From Embleya sp040605455 (GTDB lineage Bacteria > Actinomycetota > Actinomycetes > Streptomycetales > Streptomycetaceae): 64,000 bases of DNA. Positions 1 through 9,718 of the stretch are shown in pieces. The stretch is from the NCBI RefSeq assembly GCF_040605455.1, contig NZ_JBEXCV010000025.1, positions 1 to 64,000 of the forward strand. Reading direction: 5' to 3'. The notes under the pieces were generated by a model. That model was not told the origin of the DNA, made no database searches, and worked only from the letters and a program-made list of their open reading frames with translations. Each line of letters opens with the position of its first letter. Position 1 is the stretch's first letter. Position numbers and translations under genes: made by a program.

Positions 1-478
1 GGCGTGGGTGCCGCGCCCGCGGGCGGTGGGGGGGCCGCCCTCGGCGGCCGCCGGGGGGGGGCCGCGGCCGCGTCGCCTGGCCCGCGGGGTGCCGCCCCCC
101 GCCCCCGCGCCGCGCCCCCCCCCGCCCCCCCCCCGACGCCGGGTCCGGCCAACGTGCCGGCAACCAGCGCCGCGACCAGACCCATTCGCAGTCGACCCCG
201 CATGTCCCGCTCCCGTCCTCGAAGTACCGGACACGAAGCTAGGAATCGGCGTCGGTAGCCTGCGTCGCGCCAGGGAGTGGACTCGGCGGGTAGCTCTTGG
301 GGACTACGCGGGTCAGCCGCGCGGCACCGAACCGGACAAACCGCGGAAGGTTTGCCTGCCCGCGATTCCCGCTGCGGCGGATCGGCCGACGGGAACACGG
401 GCGCGAGCCTCAGGTATCACCCCGGCTCTCCTCCGCTGGGGTGACGCGCGCCGGCCCGGGCCGGCTACCGTTGAATCC
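1..478. other. Non-coding, low-complexity GC tract
   Basis: No convincing gene lies ahead of the sensor kinase. The first 150 bases are long C and G runs, and every reading frame through them gives Pro/Ala/Arg/Gly filler. The kinase frame stays open from near the window edge, but residues before position 479 look like translated non-coding DNA. Homopolymer runs this long are also error-prone in assemblies, so the exact sequence here deserves caution. Confidence 0.5.
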
Positions 479-1867
479 GTGACTTTTCGCCCCGTCGAGT
501 CGACCCGCCGCCCGTTCCCGTCCTGGTCCCCGGCCCGACGCTCGCTCGTCTTCGACGTCACACTCGCGGTCTCGGTCGGGGCGCTCACCTCCGGGCTGAA
601 CTTCGCCCAGCACCTTCGGGATTCGGGCGGCGACTTCACGGACACCGGTGCCCGGGTGTCCTTCGCGGTCGAGTTGATCGCCGGACTGGTGCTGGTCATC
701 CGGCGTCGGCATCCCGTGCTGTGCGCGTGGATCGCGGCACTCACGCTGTTGCGGGAGCAGGCCCTGGGCGGTTGCTTCGCGGCCTACGCCGTCGCGGTGT
801 ACGTGAACGATCGGCGCAGGATGTGGCTGACCATCGGGGTGCTGTGTGTGGCCACCTGGCATCCGTGGGACTGGCGGGATCTGGGCAACGGCACCGCGAA
901 CATGCTCGCGATCCTCACCCCCGCGTGCTACGGCCTGTACATCGCTTCCCGCCGCCGACTCATCGCCGCGCTGGGCGCGCGGGCCGAACGCGCGGAGCGG
1001 GAACAGGAGTTGCGCGCCGAGCAGGCGCGCGAGGAGGAGCGCAACCGGCTCGCCGGGGACATGCACGACATCGTCACGCATCGGGTCAGCCTGATGGTTT
1101 TGCAGGCCGGCGCGATGCGCTCGCGGGCACCCGACGACGCGACCCGTTCGGCGGCCGAGGACCTGCGCTCGACCGGCTGTCAGGCGTTGGCCGAACTGCG
1201 GGATCTGGTCGCGGTGTTGCGCACCGCCGAGGAGCGCAACGCGGGCGCTCCGGTGGAACCCGCCGTGCTCGACCTGTCCGCCCTGGTGGACGAGTCTCTC
1301 GCGGCGGGTGTGGATGTGCGACTGGACGTGGAGGGCCCCGTGCGGCCCGCTTCGCCGGTGGTGGTGCGCACCGCGTATCGAGTGGTCCAGGAATCGCTGA
1401 CCAATGTGCACAAGCACGCTCCCGGCGCCTTCGTCCGCATCCTGCTCCGGTATGCCCCCGCCGAAGTGCGGATCACCGTCACCAACACCGCGGCCACCGG
1501 TCCGCGCGAGATCGAACTGGGCTCGGGCGGCACCGGATTGGTCGGTCTGGCCCGGCGGATCGAATTGACCGGCGGCACCTTCGGCGCGGGCCCGCGCCCG
1601 GACGGCGGGTTCGTGTTGGACGCGCGGCTGCCCCTGGCGCCGACCGAGTCGGCCGAGGCGACGGACCCGCCGGCGGCGACCCCGACCGCGCCGGAGCAAC
1701 CTGCGCCGTCGGATCCGGTCGAATCGCCGAGCGCGGCCGGCCGACCGGCCCGATCGCGAGCGCTGCGGGCCGCCGGCCGAGCGCAGCGACCCACCGTGCC
1801 ACGACCGCAGGCGGAGCCGGAGTCGACACCGGGAGTACTCACCGGGTCACACCCCGAAACCGGCTGA
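479..1867 (+). CDS. NarL/DesK-type sensor histidine kinase
   Basis: A membrane sensor kinase of 462 residues, predicted to phosphorylate a LuxR-type response regulator. Hydrophobic segments fill about residues 20-160, followed by a short charged coiled coil. The HisKA_3 dimerisation box has its phospho-acceptor His near residue 196 (MHDIVTHRVSLM). An HATPase domain follows, with the N box QESLTNVHKHAP and the glycine-rich GGTGLVGLARRI. The GTG at 479 is chosen because the upstream part of the open frame is low complexity and membrane segments start soon after it. The last 75 residues are an unusual Pro/Ala/Glu-rich tail with no domain. The usual adjacent response regulator is not found downstream; it may lie before the window. 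The signal sensed is unknown. Confidence 0.85.
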   Translation: MTFRPVESTRRPFPSWSPARRSLVFDVTLAVSVGALTSGLNFAQHLRDSGGDFTDTGARVSFAVELIAGLVLVIRRRHPVLCAWIAALTLLREQALGGCFAAYAVAVYVNDRRRMWLTIGVLCVATWHPWDWRDLGNGTANMLAILTPACYGLYIASRRRLIAALGARAERAEREQELRAEQAREEERNRLAGDMHDIVTHRVSLMVLQAGAMRSRAPDDATRSAAEDLRSTGCQALAELRDLVAVLRTAEERNAGAPVEPAVLDLSALVDESLAAGVDVRLDVEGPVRPASPVVVRTAYRVVQESLTNVHKHAPGAFVRILLRYAPAEVRITVTNTAATGPREIELGSGGTGLVGLARRIELTGGTFGAGPRPDGGFVLDARLPLAPTESAEATDPPAATPTAPEQPAPSDPVESPSAAGRPARSRALRAAGRAQRPTVPRPQAEPESTPGVLTGSHPETG

Positions 1868-2197
1868 TACCCGGCGGAACCGGCCGCGTCGGTTTCCGCA
1901 TCCTCGACACGTGTCACCGGCGCTTGGGTGTTGACTTGGCCGGCCCTCGGATGGACCCTCGGGCCAGCCACATCGCGGGCCGCCGGCGGCGGGCGCCGGC
2001 TCGGCATCGCATCGTCCAGGCACGCCGTCACGTCGTGGAGCCGGGCACATCCAGCACACACGGCGCAGCACCGACATCGCGATCCACCAGGTAACTCGGC
2101 ACCGCAGCATATCGATCGTCCGGAATCGGAATCTCCGCTTCCGCATGTCGAATTCCCCCGGGCTGCAGGCCCTCGGGACGCCCCGAAAGGCGACCTG
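1868..2197. other. Intergenic region, nothing recognised
   Basis: About 330 bases between the sensor kinase and the cholesterol oxidase. No complete gene or RNA element was recognised. The promoter and leader of the oxidase are presumably here; a purine-rich run (ccgaaagg) lies just ahead of the chosen ATG. Confidence 0.4.
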
Positions 2198-3988
2198 ATG
2201 CCACGACTGAGCGACACGAATCCGGACCACCCCACCGACCCCCCGACCCGCTCCTCGAATCCCCTGTCCGGCGCACCCTCGCGCCGGGCGCTCCTCGGCG
2301 GCATCGCCGGCGCCGCACTGGCCGCGACCCGGTGGACTCCCGTCGGCCTGATCCCGGCGACCGAGGCGGGTGCCGCGCCCACCCCGCCGAACTTCCCGTC
2401 CGGCATCCCGCTGGGCGTGCAGCAGTACCGGAACTGGTCCGGCGAACTGCGCGCCGACGACGTCTGGACCGCGGTACCCGCGCGCCCCTCGGATGTCGTG
2501 GTGCTGGCGAACTGGGCCCGGGCCAACGGCTATCGGCTGCGCCCGCGGGGAATGAGCCACAACTGGTCGCCGATTCTGATCCCCGCCGGCGCGGACACCT
2601 CGCATACCCTGCTGGTCGACACCACGCAGAATCTGACCTCGCTGGTGGTCAACCCGGGATCGCCCACCACGGTGACCGTGCAGACCGGGTGCAGCGTCGA
2701 ACGCCTGTTGACCCAACTGGAGCAGGCCGGGCGCGGGATGATCGCGACGACCGCACCGGGCAAGCTGAGCGTCGGCGGCGTACTGGCCATCGGCGCGCAC
2801 GGCAGCGGAATCCCGACACCGGGCGAGACCCTGCCGCAGGGCGGCACGTACGGCACGCTGAGCAACCTGGTGTTGTCGCTGACCGCGGTGGTGTGGGACC
2901 AGGCCGCGGGCGCCTACGTACTCAAGACGTTCCAGCGCAACGACCCGGAGATCGGCCCGTTCCTGGTGCACCTGGGTCGCGCCTTCGTCACCGAGGTCAC
3001 CCTCCAGACCAATGCGAATCAAAGGCTGCGCTGCCAGAACTTCTATCACGACCAGATCGGCACGCTGCTGGGCCCACCCGGCGGCGGCGGCAAGAAACTC
3101 GCCGACTACATCCGCGACTCGGGCCGGGTCGAGGTGATCTGGTTCCCGTTCACCACCGTGCCCTGGCTCAAGGTGTGGAGCGTGGCACCCGGCAAGCCGT
3201 GGGTCTCCACCCAGATCAACAACCCGTATCCGTACACGTTCGCCAACTTCGTCACCGAGGACCAGGCCCACTTCCTGGCCGACATCGCCACCGGCAACGT
3301 GGGCGCGACGGAGGTGTTCACCAACGCCGAGATGGCGGTGGTGGGTTCGGGCTTGATCGTGACCTGGACCTGGGACATCTGGGGGTGGTCGAAGAACACC
3401 CAGCTCTTCGTCGAGCCGACCACGCTGCGCATCCACGAGGGCGGCTGGGCGGTGTTGACCGCGCGGGCCAACGTACAGCGGGTGCTCAACGAGTTCTTCG
3501 TCAAGTACACCGGCCTGCTGAGCGCGTACAAGGCCAACGGCCAATATCCGTGCAACAGTCCGATCGAGCTGCGGGTGACCGGTGTCGACCGGGCGAGCGA
3601 GGTGGTCACCGCGAACGCGGTCGAACCGGCGTTGTCCGCCGCCCGCCCGCGCCCCGATCACCCCGAGTGGGACACGGTGGTGTGGCTGGATGTGGCGACC
3701 CTGCCCGGGACGCCCGCCAACCACGACTTCTACCAGCAGATGGACGCCTGGATCTGGGGCAACTACACCGGCGACTACGCGTGCGTGCGGCCGGAGTGGT
3801 CCAAGGGCTGGGCGTACGGGGTCGGCGGCGCGTGGACCGACACGGCCGCCGTGACCGGCCGGATCCCGAATTCCTTCCGCACCGGCCTGCCCACCACGAG
3901 CAACTTCGACGCCGCCCGGGCCACGTTCGCCAAGTACGACCCGGGCCGAATCTTCTCCAACTCCTTCCTCGACGTCCTCCTGCCCTGA
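2198..3988 (+). CDS. Type II (covalent FAD) cholesterol oxidase, Tat-exported
   Basis: An exported flavoprotein of 596 residues that would oxidise cholesterol or a related sterol to the 4-en-3-one, reducing O2 to H2O2. A twin-arginine signal lies around residues 28-60 (SRRALLGGIAGAALAA, then AGAA). The mature part follows the vanillyl-alcohol-oxidase FAD fold and then the cholesterol-substrate-binding domain, and as remembered resembles the Brevibacterium sterolicum enzyme along its whole length. His121 in RPRGMSHNW is the expected covalent FAD ligand. Glu457 and Arg459 (IELRV) match the catalytic pair of type II enzymes. The C-terminus, RIFSNSFLDVLLP, is also family-like. The ATG at 2198 puts the signal peptide at the N-terminus; the frame is open further upstream but non-coding in character. 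No other sterol-degradation genes flank it, so it may attack host or fungal sterols alone. Confidence 0.92.
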   Translation: MPRLSDTNPDHPTDPPTRSSNPLSGAPSRRALLGGIAGAALAATRWTPVGLIPATEAGAAPTPPNFPSGIPLGVQQYRNWSGELRADDVWTAVPARPSDVVVLANWARANGYRLRPRGMSHNWSPILIPAGADTSHTLLVDTTQNLTSLVVNPGSPTTVTVQTGCSVERLLTQLEQAGRGMIATTAPGKLSVGGVLAIGAHGSGIPTPGETLPQGGTYGTLSNLVLSLTAVVWDQAAGAYVLKTFQRNDPEIGPFLVHLGRAFVTEVTLQTNANQRLRCQNFYHDQIGTLLGPPGGGGKKLADYIRDSGRVEVIWFPFTTVPWLKVWSVAPGKPWVSTQINNPYPYTFANFVTEDQAHFLADIATGNVGATEVFTNAEMAVVGSGLIVTWTWDIWGWSKNTQLFVEPTTLRIHEGGWAVLTARANVQRVLNEFFVKYTGLLSAYKANGQYPCNSPIELRVTGVDRASEVVTANAVEPALSAARPRPDHPEWDTVVWLDVATLPGTPANHDFYQQMDAWIWGNYTGDYACVRPEWSKGWAYGVGGAWTDTAAVTGRIPNSFRTGLPTTSNFDAARATFAKYDPGRIFSNSFLDVLLP

Positions 3989-4104
3989 CCACGCCGCCCC
4001 GGCCCTCGGCGTCGACCACGACCTCGGTCACCGCCCCCTGCGGACCGACCCGCGCGACGCCCTCCCCGCCCGGCCCCGGCCGGGTGGGGAGGTACCGTTT
4101 TCCG

Positions 4105-4644
4105 GTGCGCACCGTGGAACTGACCCTGGACGGACCGACCGAATCGGCGGTCCGTCGGGTGTGGGAGGAGTTGGCCGAGCTCGGCCTGCCCGGACAGGGG
4201 CTGCGGCCGTCCGCCGCCAACCGCCCGCACCTCACCCTCGGCACGTGTCACGAACTCACCGACTCGATGCGCGAGTCGCTCGCCGAGGCGTTCACCGCGC
4301 TGCCCCTGGAGGTGGAGTTCACCCGACCGGTGCGCTTCGGTGGCCGATCGCGCACCGTCGCGTGGGAGGTGTCGCCGACCGACGCACTGCTCGCGCTCCA
4401 ACTGCGGGTGTGGCGCGTCATCGATGCGCAGAACCCGTACCACCACCCGGCGGTCTGGGTCCCGCACGTGACACTCGCCCGCACGCTGCGCCCCGGCGAC
4501 GCGTGGCAGGAGCGGGCGTGGCGGCTGCTTCAGGGACGGCCCGCCGTGCCGGCCGTGCTGATCGGCGCACGCAGCTACGACCACGCCACCGACACCGCCG
4601 AGGACCTGCCGCCCGCCGACCGGGCCGCACCGGCAGGCGAGTAA
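4105..4644 (+). CDS. 2'-5' RNA ligase / cyclic phosphodiesterase-like protein
   Basis: A 179-residue protein of the LigT/2H phosphoesterase superfamily. Two signature motifs are present: HLTLG in the first half and HVTLA in the second, about 75 residues apart, which in this fold form the paired His-x-Thr active site acting on 2',3'-cyclic phosphodiesters or 2'-5' bonds. The true substrate in actinomycetes is not known. The GTG at 4105 is chosen because the preceding sequence is Pro/Arg-rich non-coding DNA. It is convergent with the next gene on the minus strand, with a GC hairpin between them. Confidence 0.82.
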   Translation: MRTVELTLDGPTESAVRRVWEELAELGLPGQGLRPSAANRPHLTLGTCHELTDSMRESLAEAFTALPLEVEFTRPVRFGGRSRTVAWEVSPTDALLALQLRVWRVIDAQNPYHHPAVWVPHVTLARTLRPGDAWQERAWRLLQGRPAVPAVLIGARSYDHATDTAEDLPPADRAAPAGE

Positions 4645-4655
4645 CCCGCCTCGAA

Positions 4656-4677
4656 CGGGCCGGCCGGGGCCGGCCCG
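4656..4677. terminator. GC-rich hairpin between convergent genes
   Basis: A near-perfect inverted repeat (arms about 10 bases, two-base centre) lies exactly between the stop codons of the 2'-5' ligase-like gene and the minus-strand gene. It could serve both directions. No T-run is visible, which is common for actinomycete terminators. Confidence 0.5.
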
Positions 4678-4681
4678 ATCG

Positions 4682-5419
4682 TCACCGGGACCCGGCGCCG
4701 CTGCCGTAGCCGTCGCTGTCGCCGCTACGCTCCCCATCGCCGTCGAGCCAGCCGTCGTCCAACGCGCCGTTGTTGTCGTGGACGACGAACTCGCGTTCCA
4801 CCGAAGTGATCTCGTACCCGGCCAGTGCGGTCACCAAAGCCGCCGTCGCAGCCGCCGCGGACTCGTCGCCGACCCGGTGGCAGCGCTGGGTGACGAACCG
4901 CTCGGACCGCCCGTCCACCCGAACGCGGCGCGCGTTGTGCGACAGGTGCGCACCGTGCCCGACCACCTCGGTGGCCAACGCGGCCAAGTCGGCGTCCGCG
5001 GTCAACACGAGCTTGAGGTGATGCTCGAAGTACAGGTCGGGCCCGAGCGCGCGCGCCGCCGCGTCCGTGCGCGGCACGCCGGGATGCCACGGCGCCGCCT
5101 CGATCTTGATCCGGGTCACCGGATATCCGTCCCCGCGCAGCACCGCCGTCAACTCGGCGGCCCGCTCGCGGGCCAGGGCCAGGGTCGTGGTCGCCCGTTC
5201 GGTCAGCATCGGCTGGGACATCGTGCGCCCGCGCGCGAGCACGATGTGGGTCAGGCCCACCCCGTATCCGCCGGCCCGGCGGGCCAGTGCGTTCACGTCG
5301 TCCGTATCCACCGTGACGTGCGTCTCGAACTCCCCGATCAGGTCCGCGGGGAAGGCGCGGGGCTCGTCGCCGGCTCGGCGGGCCCGGCTGGTCTCGGTGG
5401 CTTCGGTCGACGCGTGCAC
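4682..5419 (-). CDS. Conserved hypothetical protein
   Basis: A 245-residue soluble protein without signal peptide or membrane segment. I do not recognise a named domain. Visible features are an N-terminal FETHVTVDTDD strand-like segment, several conserved-looking His/Arg stretches (GLTHIVLARGRTMSQ, FEHHLKL, HLSHNARRVRVDGRSERFVTQRCHRVG) and a C-terminal Asp/Gly/Ser-rich tail. The paired FETHVTV / YFEHHLKL halves suggest two repeated alpha-beta folds, perhaps binding a phosphorylated ligand; this is inference. The start GTG at 5419 is preferred to the upstream TTG/ATG options because it removes a Cys/Pro-rich leader that overlaps the divergent promoter. Confidence 0.65.
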   Translation of the reverse strand: MHASTEATETSRARRAGDEPRAFPADLIGEFETHVTVDTDDVNALARRAGGYGVGLTHIVLARGRTMSQPMLTERATTTLALARERAAELTAVLRGDGYPVTRIKIEAAPWHPGVPRTDAAARALGPDLYFEHHLKLVLTADADLAALATEVVGHGAHLSHNARRVRVDGRSERFVTQRCHRVGDESAAAATAALVTALAGYEITSVEREFVVHDNNGALDDGWLDGDGERSGDSDGYGSGAGSR

Positions 5420-5494
5420 CGCTCCATCCTCGCAGCAGGCCGCGGGTGGCACCGGAAATAATCGATGCGCGGGCCGGGTGTCCGGCTCCGCATA

Positions 5495-8400
5495 ATGGCG
5501 CGCATGCCGACCCGAGCGGAAGAACTCACCAGCACCCTGGACGCGCTGCCCCACCGCGAGCGTACGCGGGAGATTGCCCGCGTTGCCCGGCGGCTTCGTG
5601 AGTCGGCCGAACTACCGGCAACCCTGGCCGAGTTGGCTGGCCCCACCGGCTACGAGCGGGGCCTCGCGTTGACCATGGCGATCGTCGCGGGTGACGTCGA
5701 GCACGTGATGCGGGCCACGCGCGATCGAGATCTCGCCCTGGCTCGGCGCGCGGTGAGCGCGACCCGTACGCTCCCGGTGCCCGACGCCACCTTGGCCGAG
5801 TTGCTGGACGACGCCCCCTCGGCGCTGCGCGACTCGATCTACCGCGCCATCCGCACCGGCCAGCGCACGGCGTTGGCGGATCGCCTCATCGCGCAGGTGC
5901 TCGCGGTGCGCGGACCGGTCGAGGCGGCCCGGGTACTGCCGGCGTGCGGTCCCACCGTGGCGGCCGAGTACGTCGGCGTACTCGGCCACGTCGACCGGGT
6001 CTGGGACACGTTCGTGCGCCGCTATCCGGCACTCGGCCTCGACGACGCGGAGCGCCGCCTGGCCGCCCTGCCCGTCTCCGACCAAGACGGGTGGTGGGCC
6101 CGGCACGGCGTCGGTGTGGTCGCGGCCGGCGAACGATTCCCGCATCGGGTGCTCGACCTGATCGAGCGTCATCCCACCCGCGGGCCGCTGCCCTGGGCCT
6201 TCCTCGGCGGCATCCAGCCGTTCGTCACCGCGGATCGGGCCCGGGTGCTCCGGCTGCTCGCCGGCTCCGAGCGGCGCGGACGCACGTTGTCCGGCGTAAG
6301 CACGAGCGCGCTGCGCCGACTGGCTGCCGCCGGGCCCGGCTGCGCCGAACTGCTCGCGCTGGGCCGCGCGGTGCGCACCAACGAGGCGAACACGGTCCGG
6401 CTGCTCAAGGCGCTGGCGCCGAGCCTGCGCGCCGATTTCCTCGACGCCGTACACGCCGACCGGGATCGCAGCCGGGACCTGCTCGGCGGCGCTCTGCTCG
6501 ACGTGCTCCCGCACGCGCGTCGCCACGCCGAGGCGCGTCGGATGCTCGCGCTGCCCTCGATCGCGGCCGACGAGCCGCGCCGGTTGCCCCTGCTCGCCTA
6601 CCTGCCGCTCGCCGAGGCGCAGGCAGAACTCGCCGCGACCACCCGGCTGCCCGACGCCAATGCCCGAGCCGAGGGCTATCGGCGGCTGATCGCGTGTGCG
6701 GCCCGGTCCGGTGACCCCGAGCGGTTCGGTGCGACGCTGCGCGCGCTGACCCGGCTGCGCAACGAGCAGGACCCGGTGCGCGGCGCCGCGTTGTCGGCGA
6801 TCGCCGAGGCGCATCCGCGCCTGTTCGACGCGGAGTCGGTGGACGTGCTCACCGACCTGGTGCGCCACACGCTGGAGGCACGGGACACCTCCTACCGCAC
6901 TCGGGCCGCGCTCACCGACCTGGCCGGACGGCTGCTGACCCATCACGTCGTGGGCGGCGCACCGGAGTTGACCGGCTGGGCGCTGACCACCTTCGAGCAG
7001 GTCGCGGGTCGGTCGGGCACGATCCGCCTGGCCGGGCTCGCCGACAACCTGCGCCGCGGTCGCGAGCGGGAGATCCTGGACGCGCTGCTGCCGTGGATCC
7101 GGGCCCAGGTCGCCCGGGGCGACCTGTGGCTCGCGTTCGCCCTCGCCGGGACGCTGGACCGGCGGGCGTGGGCGTTGGAGCCGTTGCAGGAGATCCTGCA
7201 CGAGGCCACCCGCGCCGGGTCGGACGCCGTCGCGAGCACCGCGATCACGCTGTGGTTGGCCGATCCGCGGCGGCGCGCCGAGCGGGTCGCCGAGTTGGTC
7301 GGTCGGGACGAGTCGACGCCGACCCTGCCGGTGGTCCTGCATGCGCTCGCCTATCGGCGGACCGACCTGCTCGACGGCTACCTCGACGGCCGCACGTTGC
7401 GTGGCCGGTTCGCCACGCGTGGGGTGCGCTGGGTCCCGTATCTGCCGTTCGACGCCATGGCCCGGCTGTTGCCCAGGCAGCAGCGTGCCTATGCGGCGCG
7501 CCTGGTCGAACTCGCCAACGACGTCCGCCAGCACGGCGACACCCGAGTGGACGCGATCCGTCGCCTGGCCCGGGTGCCGCGGTTCGGCCGCCCGGAGCTG
7601 CTGCGGTATCTGACCGCCACCGAAGTGCCGTTGGTCGAGGCCGCGCTGAGCGGGCTCACCCATACCGACGACCCCGGCGCGGCGCTGCCGATCCTGCTGG
7701 CACACGTCGGCGACGACCGGGCCCGGGTGGCCGCGTACTCGATGTCGCGCGCCGCCCGGTACGTGGCGCCGGGGGTGCTCGAACCGGCGCTGCGCCGGGT
7801 GTTGTTCGAGCCGGCCAAGGTGACCTCGCGCAAGGAGGCGGCCCGGGTCGCGTTGCGCGAGGCGCTGCCGGGCGCGGTGGAGCTGTTGGCGCAGGCGTGG
7901 TCGGCGCCGGATCAGCATCGCGACGTGCGCGGCGCGATCCTGGCCCAGTTGGCCACCCGGCTGGACGACGAACGGTCATGGGCCGTGCTGTGGGCGGGAA
8001 TCGAGGGTCCGCGCGAGGCGGCCCAGGCGATCGTGGCCCGGCCGCCGGCCGCACTGGCGCCGGCTTGGCGGGCCGGGTACGCGCGGTTGCTCACCACCGC
8101 GTGCGCGAGCGCGGACGTCGAGGTGCGGCGGGCCGCCTATCGGGCCTTCCCGCGCTGGGCCCGATACTCGCCCGCCGGCGTCGCCGTGATTTCGGACGCG
8201 GTCCTGGACCCGACCGACTCGGTCGGGTGGCGCGAGGCGGCCGACGCGCTGCACACCTTCACCACGGACGGCATCGCACCGACGACCTACCTGCACGTGA
8301 TCACGTCGCTGATCGCGCAGGATGGCGCACCGGACGCGCCGAACGCCGAGCCGGACCGCGATCGCCCGGCCCGGCAGCGGCTGACCGTGCTGCTCGGGCA

Positions 8401-8860
8401 GGCCCGCGCGTGGGCGGCCCGCAGTCCTGCCGAATCGGCCGCGGTGTTGCGCCCGGTGCGGGCCGCGCTGGCCGGCGTACCGGAGTTGCGGATCGAGGCG
8501 GCCACGCTGACCACGTCCGGTCTGCCGTTGACCGGCGACGCGGTCGGGGCCGCACTGACCGACCTGGTCGAGTTGTGTGCCGGCCGGGCGTTGCCCGCGA
8601 TCGCCGCGGCCGGCGTACTGCGCGATCGCCTCGGTCGGGCCGGCGCGCCACTCGATACGGCCGCGCTGTCGGCCGCCGCACGCACGCTCGCCGTGCATGC
8701 GGCGCCGGCAGCCGGACTGTTCGGCTGCGAACTGGTCCGGGCACTGGGCGCGCGGGCCGGTTGGCCGGCCGAGTGGCGCGCGCTGCTGCGCGAGTTGCGC
8801 GCGCACCCGGACCCGGACGTGCGCGAGACGGCGTTGGCGGTGCGCACCGCCTCGTCCTGA
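5495..8860 (+). CDS. Large HEAT/ARM-like helical repeat protein
   Basis: A very long (1121 residues) Ala/Leu/Arg-rich protein made almost wholly of predicted alpha-helical pairs, with recurring LA-x-LP-x-R-type helices and no signal peptide, membrane segment, ATP-binding or catalytic motif. This composition is typical of HEAT/ARM superhelical scaffolds that bind proteins or nucleic acid. A HEAT-like core with spaced Pro and Asp turn residues is clearest around residues 690-860. ATG codons at 5495 and 5504 both fit; 5495 is given. It is divergent from the minus-strand hypothetical, the starts being 75 bases apart. No function can be assigned, and single-gene context gives no pathway clue. Confidence 0.75.
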   Translation: MARMPTRAEELTSTLDALPHRERTREIARVARRLRESAELPATLAELAGPTGYERGLALTMAIVAGDVEHVMRATRDRDLALARRAVSATRTLPVPDATLAELLDDAPSALRDSIYRAIRTGQRTALADRLIAQVLAVRGPVEAARVLPACGPTVAAEYVGVLGHVDRVWDTFVRRYPALGLDDAERRLAALPVSDQDGWWARHGVGVVAAGERFPHRVLDLIERHPTRGPLPWAFLGGIQPFVTADRARVLRLLAGSERRGRTLSGVSTSALRRLAAAGPGCAELLALGRAVRTNEANTVRLLKALAPSLRADFLDAVHADRDRSRDLLGGALLDVLPHARRHAEARRMLALPSIAADEPRRLPLLAYLPLAEAQAELAATTRLPDANARAEGYRRLIACAARSGDPERFGATLRALTRLRNEQDPVRGAALSAIAEAHPRLFDAESVDVLTDLVRHTLEARDTSYRTRAALTDLAGRLLTHHVVGGAPELTGWALTTFEQVAGRSGTIRLAGLADNLRRGREREILDALLPWIRAQVARGDLWLAFALAGTLDRRAWALEPLQEILHEATRAGSDAVASTAITLWLADPRRRAERVAELVGRDESTPTLPVVLHALAYRRTDLLDGYLDGRTLRGRFATRGVRWVPYLPFDAMARLLPRQQRAYAARLVELANDVRQHGDTRVDAIRRLARVPRFGRPELLRYLTATEVPLVEAALSGLTHTDDPGAALPILLAHVGDDRARVAAYSMSRAARYVAPGVLEPALRRVLFEPAKVTSRKEAARVALREALPGAVELLAQAWSAPDQHRDVRGAILAQLATRLDDERSWAVLWAGIEGPREAAQAIVARPPAALAPAWRAGYARLLTTACASADVEVRRAAYRAFPRWARYSPAGVAVISDAVLDPTDSVGWREAADALHTFTTDGIAPTTYLHVITSLIAQDGAPDAPNAEPDRDRPARQRLTVLLGQARAWAARSPAESAAVLRPVRAALAGVPELRIEAATLTTSGLPLTGDAVGAALTDLVELCAGRALPAIAAAGVLRDRLGRAGAPLDTAALSAAARTLAVHAAPAAGLFGCELVRALGARAGWPAEWRALLRELRAHPDPDVRETALAVRTASS

Positions 8861-8894
8861 GCCGCGGACCGAGCGGCCGCACCGAACCGGGCGA

Positions 8895-9644
8895 TCAGCT
8901 CTGTTCGGTGCGCAACAGCCGCAGGAACGCCTTGATACCGGAGATCACTTCCTGGTTGTCGGTCAACCGGCTGATGGTGTCCTCGAATCGGCGACCAAGG
9001 GCGTCGATCTTGTGGTCGGTCGCGCGGAATTGCTCGGCCGCCCGCTCGGCGTCCTGTTCGGTGGTGGTCCTGAGCGACGCGACCGTCTCGATCAGCTCCT
9101 TGGTCCGCTCGTCCAGGCCGTCGACCCTGCGCTCCAACGTGGCCACCCGGTCGATCAGCGCGAGCACGTCCTCGCGCGGATGAGTCACCTCCCGCAGCAT
9201 GCTCCGCAACCGCTGACCCAGGTGCTCCAGGTATGCCTGGCTGGGCCGGAACAAGGTGCTGAGCAGGTAGAACCCGGCGAACCAGTAGCCGACCACACCA
9301 CCGGATGCCCAGGTGATCACCGCGATCACCGCGGCCGAGACGACATGCGCGCCGATCGCTCCCCACAACAACCGACGAGCGATCCGGCGCGCCTCCGCGT
9401 CACGCGCCTCCGGGACTGCGAGGCCCTTCTCCCGGCTGATCGCGATCTCCCGGATCAGTTGCCGGGCCCGGAAGTACAGATTCCACGGCACGGTCAGCAC
9501 CGCGATCAGCCAGAACAGGCACAACGCGCCCGCGCCCAACGACAACAGATCGGCCAACGACGTGTCGTTGACGAAATACAGGACGATGCCCAACACCGTC
9601 GTCCCGACCAGCAGCAAAGCTCCCAAGCCTTTGGCCGCACTCAC
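8895..9644 (-). CDS. Small membrane protein with C-terminal coiled coil
   Basis: A 249-residue protein with four likely membrane helices: two near residues 5-65 (LGALLLVGTTVLGIVLYFV and LLSLGAGALCLFWLIAVL) and two near 105-150 (GAIGAHVVSAAVIAVITWA and VVGYWFAGFYLLSTLF). Between the pairs is a charged loop. After about residue 165 comes a long heptad-like region (LIDRVATLERRVDGLDERTKELIETVASL) predicted as a coiled coil, probably cytoplasmic. No enzymatic motif is seen. The GTG at 9644 starts the protein just before the first membrane helix; the open frame continues upstream but contains fragments of a dead carotenoid oxygenase gene. Confidence 0.72.
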   Translation of the reverse strand: MSAAKGLGALLLVGTTVLGIVLYFVNDTSLADLLSLGAGALCLFWLIAVLTVPWNLYFRARQLIREIAISREKGLAVPEARDAEARRIARRLLWGAIGAHVVSAAVIAVITWASGGVVGYWFAGFYLLSTLFRPSQAYLEHLGQRLRSMLREVTHPREDVLALIDRVATLERRVDGLDERTKELIETVASLRTTTEQDAERAAEQFRATDHKIDALGRRFEDTISRLTDNQEVISGIKAFLRLLRTEQS

Positions 9645-9718
9645 CCGAACTCCACTCCCCCACCCGGCAATCCGGCCACCCGGGCCGGGTGACCTGCTCG
9701 GACTGTAGGGCAACCCGA

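Noticed and set aside
5612..7918. 768-codon minus-strand frame
   Set aside because: Full-length shadow of the plus-strand helical-repeat gene; Arg/Gln/Gly filler composition.
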